Below are positions 1 to 4,935 of a DNA stretch of 5,391 nucleotides, piece by piece (the first letter of the stretch is position 1; the number at the start of each line of letters is the position of its first letter). The DNA lies in contig JACVCA010000107.1 of NCBI GenBank assembly GCA_016742295.1, positions 1 to 5,391 on the forward strand, read 5' to 3'. The position numbers and the translations under genes are program-made. Under the pieces are notes generated by a model. It did no database searches, was not told the origin of the DNA, and worked only from the letters and a program-made list of their open reading frames with translations. The stretch is from Alphaproteobacteria bacterium (GTDB taxonomy: Bacteria > Pseudomonadota > Alphaproteobacteria > JAGOMX01).

Positions 1-49
1 AAATAAAAACGGCCTTTGTACCTACAAAACAAAAGTAAGTCGAGAGAGG
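1..49 (-). other. Degenerate C-terminal remnant of fabF beyond the stop codon
   Basis: Reading on in the fabF frame past its TAG gives PLSTYFCFVGTKAVFI. The usual family ending is close to ALSNSFGFGGTNA followed by a hydrophobic strand. The match L-S-x-x-F-x-F-x-G-T-x-A in register is too good to be chance, so this stretch is, or was, the end of fabF. Several near-invariant positions are changed: the first two glycines of GFGG to Cys and Val, Asn of GTN to Lys, and Asn-Ser before the Phe to Thr-Tyr. It lies at the window edge, so the rest of the tail cannot be seen. It is either true decay after a nonsense mutation or poor sequence near a contig end. Confidence 0.7.
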
Positions 50-1246
50 CTATCGTACCTGACGTTCTTTAGCGTGATGAGGAATTAAATCTATCTCACA
101 ATCAAGTGGTGGGTGGTCCAAATTCAAGGTAGGTGGCAAAATACCATGCTTAAGTGCAAGAATACTGAAAATAGCCTCAACCCCCCCTGCAGCTCCAAGC
201 AAGTGACCCACCGATGATTTGGTTGATGACATGGAAAGTGTATCTAAAGTTGCACCAAACAAGCGTTTTACGGCTGTCATTTCAGCTATATCTCCCGCAG
301 GAGTTGATGTTCCATGAGCGTTAACATAGCCGATATCTTCTGGATTAAGGTTAGCACTTTTAAGCGCTGCTTTCATAGAACGATAAGCCCCCTCTCCATC
401 TTCAGCCGGTGCTGTAATGTGATAGGCATCTCCAGACATGCCGTAACCTACAATTTCTCCATAAATTGTTGCACTCCGCTTCTTGGCGTGCTCTAGTTCT
501 TCAAGTACAACGATTCCTGCACCTTCTCCCATGATAAAACCGTCTCGATCTTTATCCCAAGGTCGTGACGCTTTTTCGGGGGTATCATTATAAGCAGTAG
601 ATAAGGCACGTGCCGCCGCAAAGCCAGCAATTCCAATTCTTGAAACTGCAGCCTCAGCCCCACCTGCGATCATCACATCTGCATCACCCTGTTGAATCAT
701 ACGTGCAGCATCACCAATAGCATGTGCTCCTGTCGAGCAAGCTGTAACCACGGAATGATTGGGGCCTTTGAATTTATATTTAATAGAAACATGACCAGAC
801 ACAAGGTTAATCAAACATGAAGGAATGAAAAATGGGCTAACCCGGCGTGGTCCTTGTTCTTTCAAAAGTATTGAAGTCTCATAAATATTTTGAAGTCCTC
901 CGATGCCTGAGCCAATTATAACCCCGGTACGTTGCCGAGATTCCTCCTCCTCTGGCATCCACCCTGAACATTCAATTGCTTGACTCGCAGCTGCAATACC
1001 ATAGGTAATAAATTGATCAACTTTACGTTGTTCTTTCAATGTAAGCCAATCATCGGCATTAAAAAGTCCCCGATTTGAATCGCCATGAGGTACCATACCC
1101 GCAATTTTACAAGCCAAATCAGAGACATCGAATGAATCAATTTTTTTTATACCGGATTTACTGGCAATAAGATTCGCCCACGATGACTTAGCATCTCCTC
1201 CGAGAGGAGTAACCAGACCGTAACCAGTGACCACTACACGCTTCAT
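50..1246 (-). CDS. fabF: 3-oxoacyl-ACP synthase II (FabF), prematurely ended, possible pseudogene
   Basis: FabF is the cytosolic beta-ketoacyl-ACP synthase that condenses malonyl-ACP with acyl-ACP in chain elongation. The 398-residue product shows the full thiolase-fold core: N-terminal RVVVTGYGLVTPLG, nucleophile Cys170 in TACSTGAH, His311 in NAHGTSTPAGD, and Lys343 and His348 in TKSSVGHLLGAAGG. The EQRKVDQFI stretch near residue 72 is typical of alphaproteobacterial FabF. The start ATG at 1244-1246 has an AAGAAG-type ribosome site about 10 bases upstream, and the gene lies 40 bases behind acpP, presumably in the same transcript. The oddity is the end. FabF usually runs to about 410-420 residues and closes with a GFGGTN loop, whose Phe (Phe400 in E. 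coli FabF) gates the active site. Here TAG intervenes right after ERQVR, and the following codons still resemble that tail. The family call is very sure; activity is doubtful. A7-8 type homopolymers inside the frame (A8 at codons 33-36, G7 at 181-187) have not broken it. Confidence 0.9.
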   Translation of the reverse strand: MKRVVVTGYGLVTPLGGDAKSSWANLIASKSGIKKIDSFDVSDLACKIAGMVPHGDSNRGLFNADDWLTLKEQRKVDQFITYGIAAASQAIECSGWMPEEEESRQRTGVIIGSGIGGLQNIYETSILLKEQGPRRVSPFFIPSCLINLVSGHVSIKYKFKGPNHSVVTACSTGAHAIGDAARMIQQGDADVMIAGGAEAAVSRIGIAGFAAARALSTAYNDTPEKASRPWDKDRDGFIMGEGAGIVVLEELEHAKKRSATIYGEIVGYGMSGDAYHITAPAEDGEGAYRSMKAALKSANLNPEDIGYVNAHGTSTPAGDIAEMTAVKRLFGATLDTLSMSSTKSSVGHLLGAAGGVEAIFSILALKHGILPPTLNLDHPPLDCEIDLIPHHAKERQVR

Positions 1247-1286
1247 CTTAGCATCGCTTCTTTAAAAGTTAATACTATATATAGAC

Positions 1287-1529
1287 TTAAGCTGCTTTTA
1301 CATGCTCTTCAATATACGCAATTGCATCTTTAACTTTTTGAATTTTTTCAGCTGCTTCGTCAGGAATTTCACAACCAAATTCCTCTTCAAAAGCCATAAC
1401 GAGTTCAACAGTATCTAAACTATCAGCACCTAGATCATCAACGAAGCTTGCATTCTCAGTTACTTTGCTTTCTTCCACACCAAGATGTTCAACAACTATT
1501 TTCGTCACTCGCTCTTTTACACCGCTCAT
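1287..1529 (-). CDS. acpP: Acyl carrier protein
   Basis: This is the small acidic carrier that holds growing acyl chains as thioesters on 4'-phosphopantetheine for FabD, FabF, FabG and the other cytosolic fatty-acid enzymes. From the chosen ATG the product has 80 residues, the normal ACP length. The attachment site is Ser37 in DDLGADSLDTVELVMAFEEE, followed by the acidic helix II that partner enzymes recognise. The text EFGCEIPDEAAEKI is the alphaproteobacterial form. An in-frame GTG lies six bases upstream, at 1533-1535. I prefer the ATG at 1527-1529 because AGAGGA (1537-1542) is 7 bases from it but only 1 base from the GTG. The gene sits between fabG, from which it is separated by 330 bases, and fabF, 40 bases away. 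The large upstream gap suggests it has its own promoter, as expected for a protein needed in great excess over the enzymes. Confidence 0.97.
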   Translation of the reverse strand: MSGVKERVTKIVVEHLGVEESKVTENASFVDDLGADSLDTVELVMAFEEEFGCEIPDEAAEKIQKVKDAIAYIEEHVKAA

Positions 1530-1536
1530 TGACACG

Positions 1537-1542
1537 TCCTCT
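1537..1542 (-). promoter_or_regulatory. Ribosome binding site deciding the acpP start
   Basis: On the minus strand this reads AGAGGA, a strong Shine-Dalgarno match. It is 7 bases from the ATG at 1527-1529 and only 1 base from the alternative GTG at 1533-1535, which therefore cannot use it well. Confidence 0.75.
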
Positions 1543-1565
1543 TCTTAAAAGTTAAATCTGGCCCT

Positions 1566-1586
1566 AACTTTAGCGCCTTTAAAGTT
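1566..1586 (-). repeat. Inverted repeat in the acpP leader
   Basis: AACTTTA and TAAAGTT form perfect 7-base arms around a 7-base loop (AAGGCGC on the minus strand). It ends 23 bases before the acpP ribosome site. The second arm could instead pair with AACTTT at 1548-1553, just 5 bases upstream of that site, so two exclusive hairpins can be drawn. The arms are AT-rich and weak, and a regulatory role is inference. Confidence 0.4.
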
Positions 1587-1681
1587 CTTACGCAAGCCAT
1601 CTAGCTGCGCGATACTGCCTAGCATAGTTTTGCTTTATTTCCAACTCCCATTTTATTCTGAGAAGATCCGCCTGTATGACC

Positions 1682-1699
1682 AAATGACTTAAATCATTT
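1682..1699. repeat. 18-base imperfect palindrome
   Basis: AAATGA and TCATTT are perfect 6-base arms around a centre built on TTAA, with a single mismatched pair at 1688/1693. It lies about 150 bases upstream of acpP, downstream of the candidate promoter. It could be a protein-binding site or a weak hairpin. I recognise no known operator. Confidence 0.35.
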
Positions 1700-1768
1700 C
1701 AGTTAAGCTAAATGGATGAAGAAAATACTAATCCACCTCAAACCTAAAACACAAGAAAATTGTCACCT

Positions 1769-1799
1769 ATTATAGTTAGGATGATTGTCCTAATGTAAA
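1769..1799 (-). promoter_or_regulatory. Candidate promoter for acpP-fabF
   Basis: The minus strand has a perfect -10 box TATAAT (1769-1774) and a -35-like TTTACA (1794-1799, five of six matches to TTGACA). The 19-base spacer is longer than the best 17. Transcription would start near 1762, giving a leader of about 230 bases before acpP. Its place in the fabG-acpP gap fits a separate promoter for the carrier protein. This is a pattern match only. Confidence 0.4.
1776..1793. promoter_or_regulatory. Inverted repeat TTAGGA-N6-TCCTAA, possible operator
   Basis: Perfect 6-base arms are separated by 6 bases, with arm centres 12 bases apart, so roughly one helical turn. The repeat lies wholly between the candidate -35 and -10 boxes upstream of acpP, where a bound dimeric repressor would block polymerase. 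I cannot assign the motif to a known regulator. Confidence 0.4.
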
Positions 1800-1840
1800 C
1801 AAGGCAAATAGGACTTACTTCCATTTCCATTCCAAGGCGA

Positions 1841-1854
1841 GAGTTGCACAACTC
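1841..1854 (-). repeat. Short inverted repeat just after fabG
   Basis: GAGTTG and CAACTC are perfect 6-base arms with only 2 bases between them, starting 5 bases past the fabG stop. Opening the inner pair gives a 5-bp hairpin with a 4-base loop. No T-run follows on the minus strand, so it is not a standard intrinsic terminator. It might protect the fabD-fabG message end, or be chance. Confidence 0.3.
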
Positions 1855-1859
1855 ATCTA

Positions 1860-2597
1860 TTAAATCATTGCCATTCCGCCATTGACATGCAAGGTCTGAC
1901 CTGTGACATAGGCTGCTTCTTCACTAGCAAGATACAACCCGGCATAACCGATTCCTTCTGGCGTTCCCATACGGTTTTCTGGAATTTTAGCTAAAATTTT
2001 ATCTCTTTGGTCCTCTGTCAATTCTTCTGTCATCGCTGAGGCAATAAACCCAGGAGCAATACAGTTTACAGTTATGTTCCTGTTAGCAACTTCTGCAGCT
2101 AAAGATTTTGCCATACCCATCATACCGGCTTTTGAAGCCGCATAGTTGGTTTGTCCAGGATTACCTGTTACTCCTACAATCGATGTTATGTTCACCATCC
2201 GACCCCAGCGACGCTTTAGCATTCCCCTTAAAGCTGCACGTGAAAGATAAAATGCAGCACTTAGGTTTACATCTAAAACTTGCTGCCATTCCTCATCCTT
2301 CATCCGCATCATAAGCCCATCACGAGTTAAACCTGCATTATTAATCAAAATATCAATTTGTCCCATCACTTCTTCTGCCTGAGAAATAAGGGAATTTGCA
2401 GCCGATGCAGTTGCTAAATTGCATGGGATTACATGACACCGAGAACCTAATGTTGCGGCTTTCTGTTCAAGCAGCTCAACGCGAGTCCCGGTTAATGCAA
2501 CCGTTGCCCCTTGCTGAGGAAAAACTGAGGCAATCGCCCCCCCAATCGCGCCAGAAGCCCCAGTTATTAAAGCATACTTTCCTTTTAAATCAAACAT
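1860..2597 (-). CDS. fabG: 3-oxoacyl-ACP reductase (FabG)
   Basis: FabG is the cytosolic NADPH-dependent reductase that turns 3-oxoacyl-ACP into 3-hydroxyacyl-ACP, the first reduction of each elongation cycle. The product has 245 residues, the standard length for this short-chain dehydrogenase. It shows the cofactor-binding TGASGAIG at 12-19, the NNAG motif at 86-89, and the catalytic set Asn111, Ser139 (NITSIVG), Tyr152 and Lys156 (YAASK). PGFIASAMTEEL near 182 and the C-terminal TGQTLHVNGGMAMI are FabG-specific enough to prefer it over a generic dehydrogenase. The ATG lies 7 bases after the fabD stop. Its ribosome site GAGG (about 5 bases from the ATG) overlaps the fabD TGA, which suggests translational coupling. 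Nothing is missing or unusual. Confidence 0.96.
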   Translation of the reverse strand: MFDLKGKYALITGASGAIGGAIASVFPQQGATVALTGTRVELLEQKAATLGSRCHVIPCNLATASAANSLISQAEEVMGQIDILINNAGLTRDGLMMRMKDEEWQQVLDVNLSAAFYLSRAALRGMLKRRWGRMVNITSIVGVTGNPGQTNYAASKAGMMGMAKSLAAEVANRNITVNCIAPGFIASAMTEELTEDQRDKILAKIPENRMGTPEGIGYAGLYLASEEAAYVTGQTLHVNGGMAMI

Positions 2598-2604
2598 ATA
2601 GACC

Positions 2605-3546
2605 TCATGGTAAAAGTTTCAAAAATGCTTCAATATCTTGTGGAGTATTCAAAGCAACCGCCTTTAATTCTGAATTAATTCGTTTAGTTAAACCCGTTAG
2701 GACCTTACCTGCTCCCACTTCTACTACTTCAGAAATGGGGTACTGCGAAAGACTTTCAATTGTTTCACGCCACCTTACCTGTCCTGTTACTTGTTCAACC
2801 AGGCTTTTTTGCAAAACTTCAGGATTGGTTTCAAATTTAGCCGTCACATTGGTAATTACAGGAACTAAAGCTTTAGAAAAAGTAACTTTATTTAATGTCT
2901 CTGCCATAATTGTCTCTGCAGGTCCCATCAAAGGACAATGAAAAGGCGCACTCACCGGCAACAGGATGCTACGCTTGGCACCTTTTTGAGTCGCAAGTTC
3001 CATGGCCCGTTCAACAGCCTCTTTGTGACCACTGATGACAACTTGCCCCGGGGCATTATCATTAGCAACTACACAAACTTGCCCTTGAGCAGCGTTTTGC
3101 ACAATTGATGCAACATCTTGAATATCAAGGCCTAAAATTGCAGCCATACTTCCCTGCCCTAAGGGAACAGCTTCCTGCATGGCCCACCCACGTGTACGAA
3201 GTAATCGCGCGGTATCAGACAATTTTAGAACTCCAGCTGCTGTTAAAGCCGCATATTCGCCAAGAGAATGTCCTGCTACACAATATGCAAGCTGTGAAAT
3301 ATTTAAATTTCCCAGCTGTTTAAGAACATGAATGAAGGCCATACTTACCGCCATCAAAGCAGGTTGTGCGTTTTCAGTTAAAGTCAGATCTTCAAGGGGA
3401 CCTTCAAAGATAAGCTTGCTTAGTTTTTGACCTAATGCTTCATCTACTTCTTCAAACACTTCCTTTGCCTCAGGAAATGCTTTATAGACCTCATACCCCA
3501 TCCCTACAGATTGTGATCCTTGTCCTGGAAAAACAAAACAATACAT
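2605..3546 (-). CDS. fabD: Malonyl-CoA:ACP transacylase (FabD)
   Basis: FabD transfers malonyl from malonyl-CoA to the acyl carrier protein, supplying the two-carbon donor for fatty-acid elongation in the cytosol. The 313-residue product is of normal length. It has the N-terminal FPGQGSQ (oxyanion-loop Gln9), nucleophile Ser94 in AGHSLGEYAAL, the carboxylate-binding Arg119 in RTRGWAMQEA, catalytic His203 in SAPFHCPLM, Gln252 in LVEQVTGQVRW, and GAGKVL at 278-283. The start at 3544-3546 has AAGGG 9-10 bases upstream and begins directly with the conserved first strand, so no earlier start is needed. It is the first gene of the minus-strand cluster and is divergent from the MFS gene, so its promoter must lie in the 140 bases upstream. 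Confidence 0.96.
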   Translation of the reverse strand: MYCFVFPGQGSQSVGMGYEVYKAFPEAKEVFEEVDEALGQKLSKLIFEGPLEDLTLTENAQPALMAVSMAFIHVLKQLGNLNISQLAYCVAGHSLGEYAALTAAGVLKLSDTARLLRTRGWAMQEAVPLGQGSMAAILGLDIQDVASIVQNAAQGQVCVVANDNAPGQVVISGHKEAVERAMELATQKGAKRSILLPVSAPFHCPLMGPAETIMAETLNKVTFSKALVPVITNVTAKFETNPEVLQKSLVEQVTGQVRWRETIESLSQYPISEVVEVGAGKVLTGLTKRINSELKAVALNTPQDIEAFLKLLP

Positions 3547-3571
3547 TTTTAAAAACCCTTATATATGAATT

Positions 3572-3646
3572 ATTATAGATTCTTTTGCCTTCTTGATTTT
3601 AATAAACTTCATCAAAAGCTGATAACACTTGCACGTTTGATGTCAA
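3572..3646 (-). promoter_or_regulatory. Candidate promoter elements for fabD
   Basis: Two readings are possible on the minus strand. The first has a perfect -35 TTGACA (3641-3646) followed after 16 bases by TATCAG (3619-3624, four of six matches). The second has a perfect -10 TATAAT at 3572-3577 with no good -35 box, which would start a leader of about 20 bases. I cannot choose between them; both lie in the only upstream space fabD has. Confidence 0.4.
3610..3642. repeat. Spaced inverted repeat CATCAAA-N19-TTTGATG
   Basis: Perfect 7-base arms (3610-3616 and 3636-3642), 19 bases apart, bracket the TATCAG candidate -10 of fabD; the right arm overlaps the TTGACA box. Arm centres are 26 bases apart. 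It could be a regulator site in the divergent region or a weak stem; its function is unknown. Confidence 0.3.
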
Positions 3647-3663
3647 GCCCCCATATTAGGGGC
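3647..3663 (+). repeat. GC-rich hairpin upstream of the MFS gene
   Basis: GCCCC (3647-3651) pairs with GGGGC (3659-3663) around a 7-base AT-rich loop, an unusually GC-rich patch in this intergenic stretch. It ends 5 bases before the AAGGGA ribosome site of the transporter gene. If transcribed it would be a leader hairpin close to the start. No T-run follows, so it is not an intrinsic terminator. Confidence 0.35.
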
Positions 3664-3686
3664 ATGTTAAGGGATGTGAAAACTAA

Positions 3687-4916
3687 ATGATGATTGGTAA
3701 AGAATATAAATTTATTATTATCCTATTGATGATTGCAATTGCGGTTTCAGAAGCAGCTACGGATATTTATATTCCAAGCTTGCCTGGACTTGTCGCTTAT
3801 CTTAACTCCAATGAACAAACACTTTCCCTTACCTTATCGATGGGATTATTTGGCTTTTGTGTTGCTGCTTTCATTTATGGTCCCCTCTCAGACTCTTTGG
3901 GCCGTAAAAAGGTGATAATGTTTGGAATGTTTATCTTTACCCTTGGATCCTTCGCTTGCAGTTTTTCCCAAAACGCCTATTTCCTTCTTTTTGCAAGATT
4001 TATTCAAGGATTGGGAATTGCAACACCTTATGTAATTGGGATTGCAATTGTCAACGATCTTTATCATGAAGAACAATTCTCTAAAATTATGTCTAATATT
4101 CATATGGTTGTTTCAATATCTCCTGCGATTGCACCAATTCTTGGCGGTTATATTGATCATTATTTTGGATGGCAAATGAGTTTCATCATTATCGGAGTGA
4201 TTGGATTTACTCTATTATTAGGCTTTCGCTTCTTACCAGAAACTCATATTACAAAACATTTAACGCCAATGTCTCTTAGAAATATTTTATTCAATTATCG
4301 CAGACTTATCTCCAATCGTATGTTTATGAATTATGCTCTCATTTCTGGGATAACCTATGCGGGTATATGGTGCTATATCTCTACCATTCCGTTTTTTCTT
4401 AGCATGCTTAGCATTAAAGTGACCGCATACGGGTATTATCATGCTGTACTCGTGCTAGCGTGCTTTATTGGAACTTATATTAATAGCCGTAATGTCGAGA
4501 GATACGGCGTCAACAAAATGTTGGCAGGCTCAATATTTCTCTCTGCTGCGGGTGCAGTCTGTTTAGTGCTGGTAACTCTACTGTGGCAACAAGCTCCTAA
4601 AATAATCTGTGCAGCGATGGCAATTTACTGTATAGGCATGGCAGGGGTCTTTGCTAATGCAACTACACGTGCCATGGAAGTGTTCCGGGATATTAAAGGG
4701 TCTGCTTCTTCGGCTTTAGGGTGCATTGAATGTTTAGTTCCAGCCGCGTTTGTCTGTATTCTTGGTTATTTTAAGAGTGATACAATGCTAGCACCTGCAA
4801 TTGCTATACTAATTGCTGCATGCTCTTCGCTTGGATTGTATCTTTGGCTAAGCTTTGACAACTATCGTTTAAGTGTTAAAAAAATAAAACCTCAAAAACG
4901 ACAGCGCGCTGCTTAA
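3687..4916 (+). CDS. MFS transporter, Bcr/CflA (drug:H+ antiporter) family
   Basis: This is an inner-membrane secondary transporter of 409 residues, the normal length for a 12-helix MFS protein. Helix 1 is followed by ATDIYIPSLPGL (24-35), the DMYLPALP-like signature of Bcr/CflA members. The loop between helices 2 and 3 has the MFS motif GPLSDSLGRKKV (65-76), helix 4 begins with Arg104 in RFIQGLG, and helix 5 carries motif C-like SPAIAPILGGY (145-155). A loop of about 25 residues (185-210) separates the two six-helix halves, and the tail is very basic (KKIKPQKRQRAA). Family members expel bicyclomycin, chloramphenicol, sulphonamides or small metabolites by proton exchange; the substrate here cannot be told. 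The start is ATG 3687 or the adjacent ATG 3690; AAGGGA (3669-3674) is 12 or 15 bases away, a rather long spacing. It is divergent from fabD and is followed after 19 bases by an amino-acid transporter gene, probably in the same operon. Confidence 0.9.
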   Translation: MMIGKEYKFIIILLMIAIAVSEAATDIYIPSLPGLVAYLNSNEQTLSLTLSMGLFGFCVAAFIYGPLSDSLGRKKVIMFGMFIFTLGSFACSFSQNAYFLLFARFIQGLGIATPYVIGIAIVNDLYHEEQFSKIMSNIHMVVSISPAIAPILGGYIDHYFGWQMSFIIIGVIGFTLLLGFRFLPETHITKHLTPMSLRNILFNYRRLISNRMFMNYALISGITYAGIWCYISTIPFFLSMLSIKVTAYGYYHAVLVLACFIGTYINSRNVERYGVNKMLAGSIFLSAAGAVCLVLVTLLWQQAPKIICAAMAIYCIGMAGVFANATTRAMEVFRDIKGSASSALGCIECLVPAAFVCILGYFKSDTMLAPAIAILIAACSSLGLYLWLSFDNYRLSVKKIKPQKRQRAA

Positions 4917-4935
4917 TATAGGTAACAGGATTAAA

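Larger units (their letters stand above)
1530..1859 (-). other. fabG-acpP intergenic region, no convincing gene
   Basis: This 330-base stretch separates fabG from acpP on the minus strand. I see no protein-like reading frame; the longest minus-strand frames starting at ATG that I found are 28 and 26 codons with poor ribosome sites. It contains a candidate promoter (1769-1799) and four inverted repeats (1566-1586, 1682-1699, 1776-1793, 1841-1854), described separately. None of the repeats is followed by a clear T-run on the minus strand, so I cannot point to a rho-independent terminator after fabG. The likely role is the promoter and untranslated leader of acpP-fabF, with possible read-through from fabG. 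Confidence 0.6.

Noticed and set aside
1533..1535. GTG as the acpP start, giving 82 residues
   Set aside because: The AGAGGA site would be only 1 base away; the ATG at 1529 has the right spacing and gives the usual ACP start.
1712..1747. Plus-strand 11-codon frame in the fabG-acpP gap
   Set aside because: Far too short, with no ribosome site; chance.
1776..1793. Resemblance of TTAGGA-N6-TCCTAA to the FapR operator of Firmicutes
   Set aside because: Only the outer TTAG/CTAA pattern is alike, and FapR is not expected in alphaproteobacteria, so I do not name a regulator.
1744..1830. Minus-strand 28-codon frame beginning MEMEVSPICL in the fabG-acpP gap
   Set aside because: It has no properly spaced ribosome site, runs through the candidate promoter and resembles nothing known to me.
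2396..2941. Plus-strand open frame of 181 codons across the fabG-fabD junction
   Set aside because: It lies opposite two clearly identified genes, has no recognisable domain and spans the junction between them; it is a shadow frame.
3647..3663. GC-rich hairpin as an intrinsic terminator
   Set aside because: No T-run follows on either strand, and no gene ends just upstream of it.
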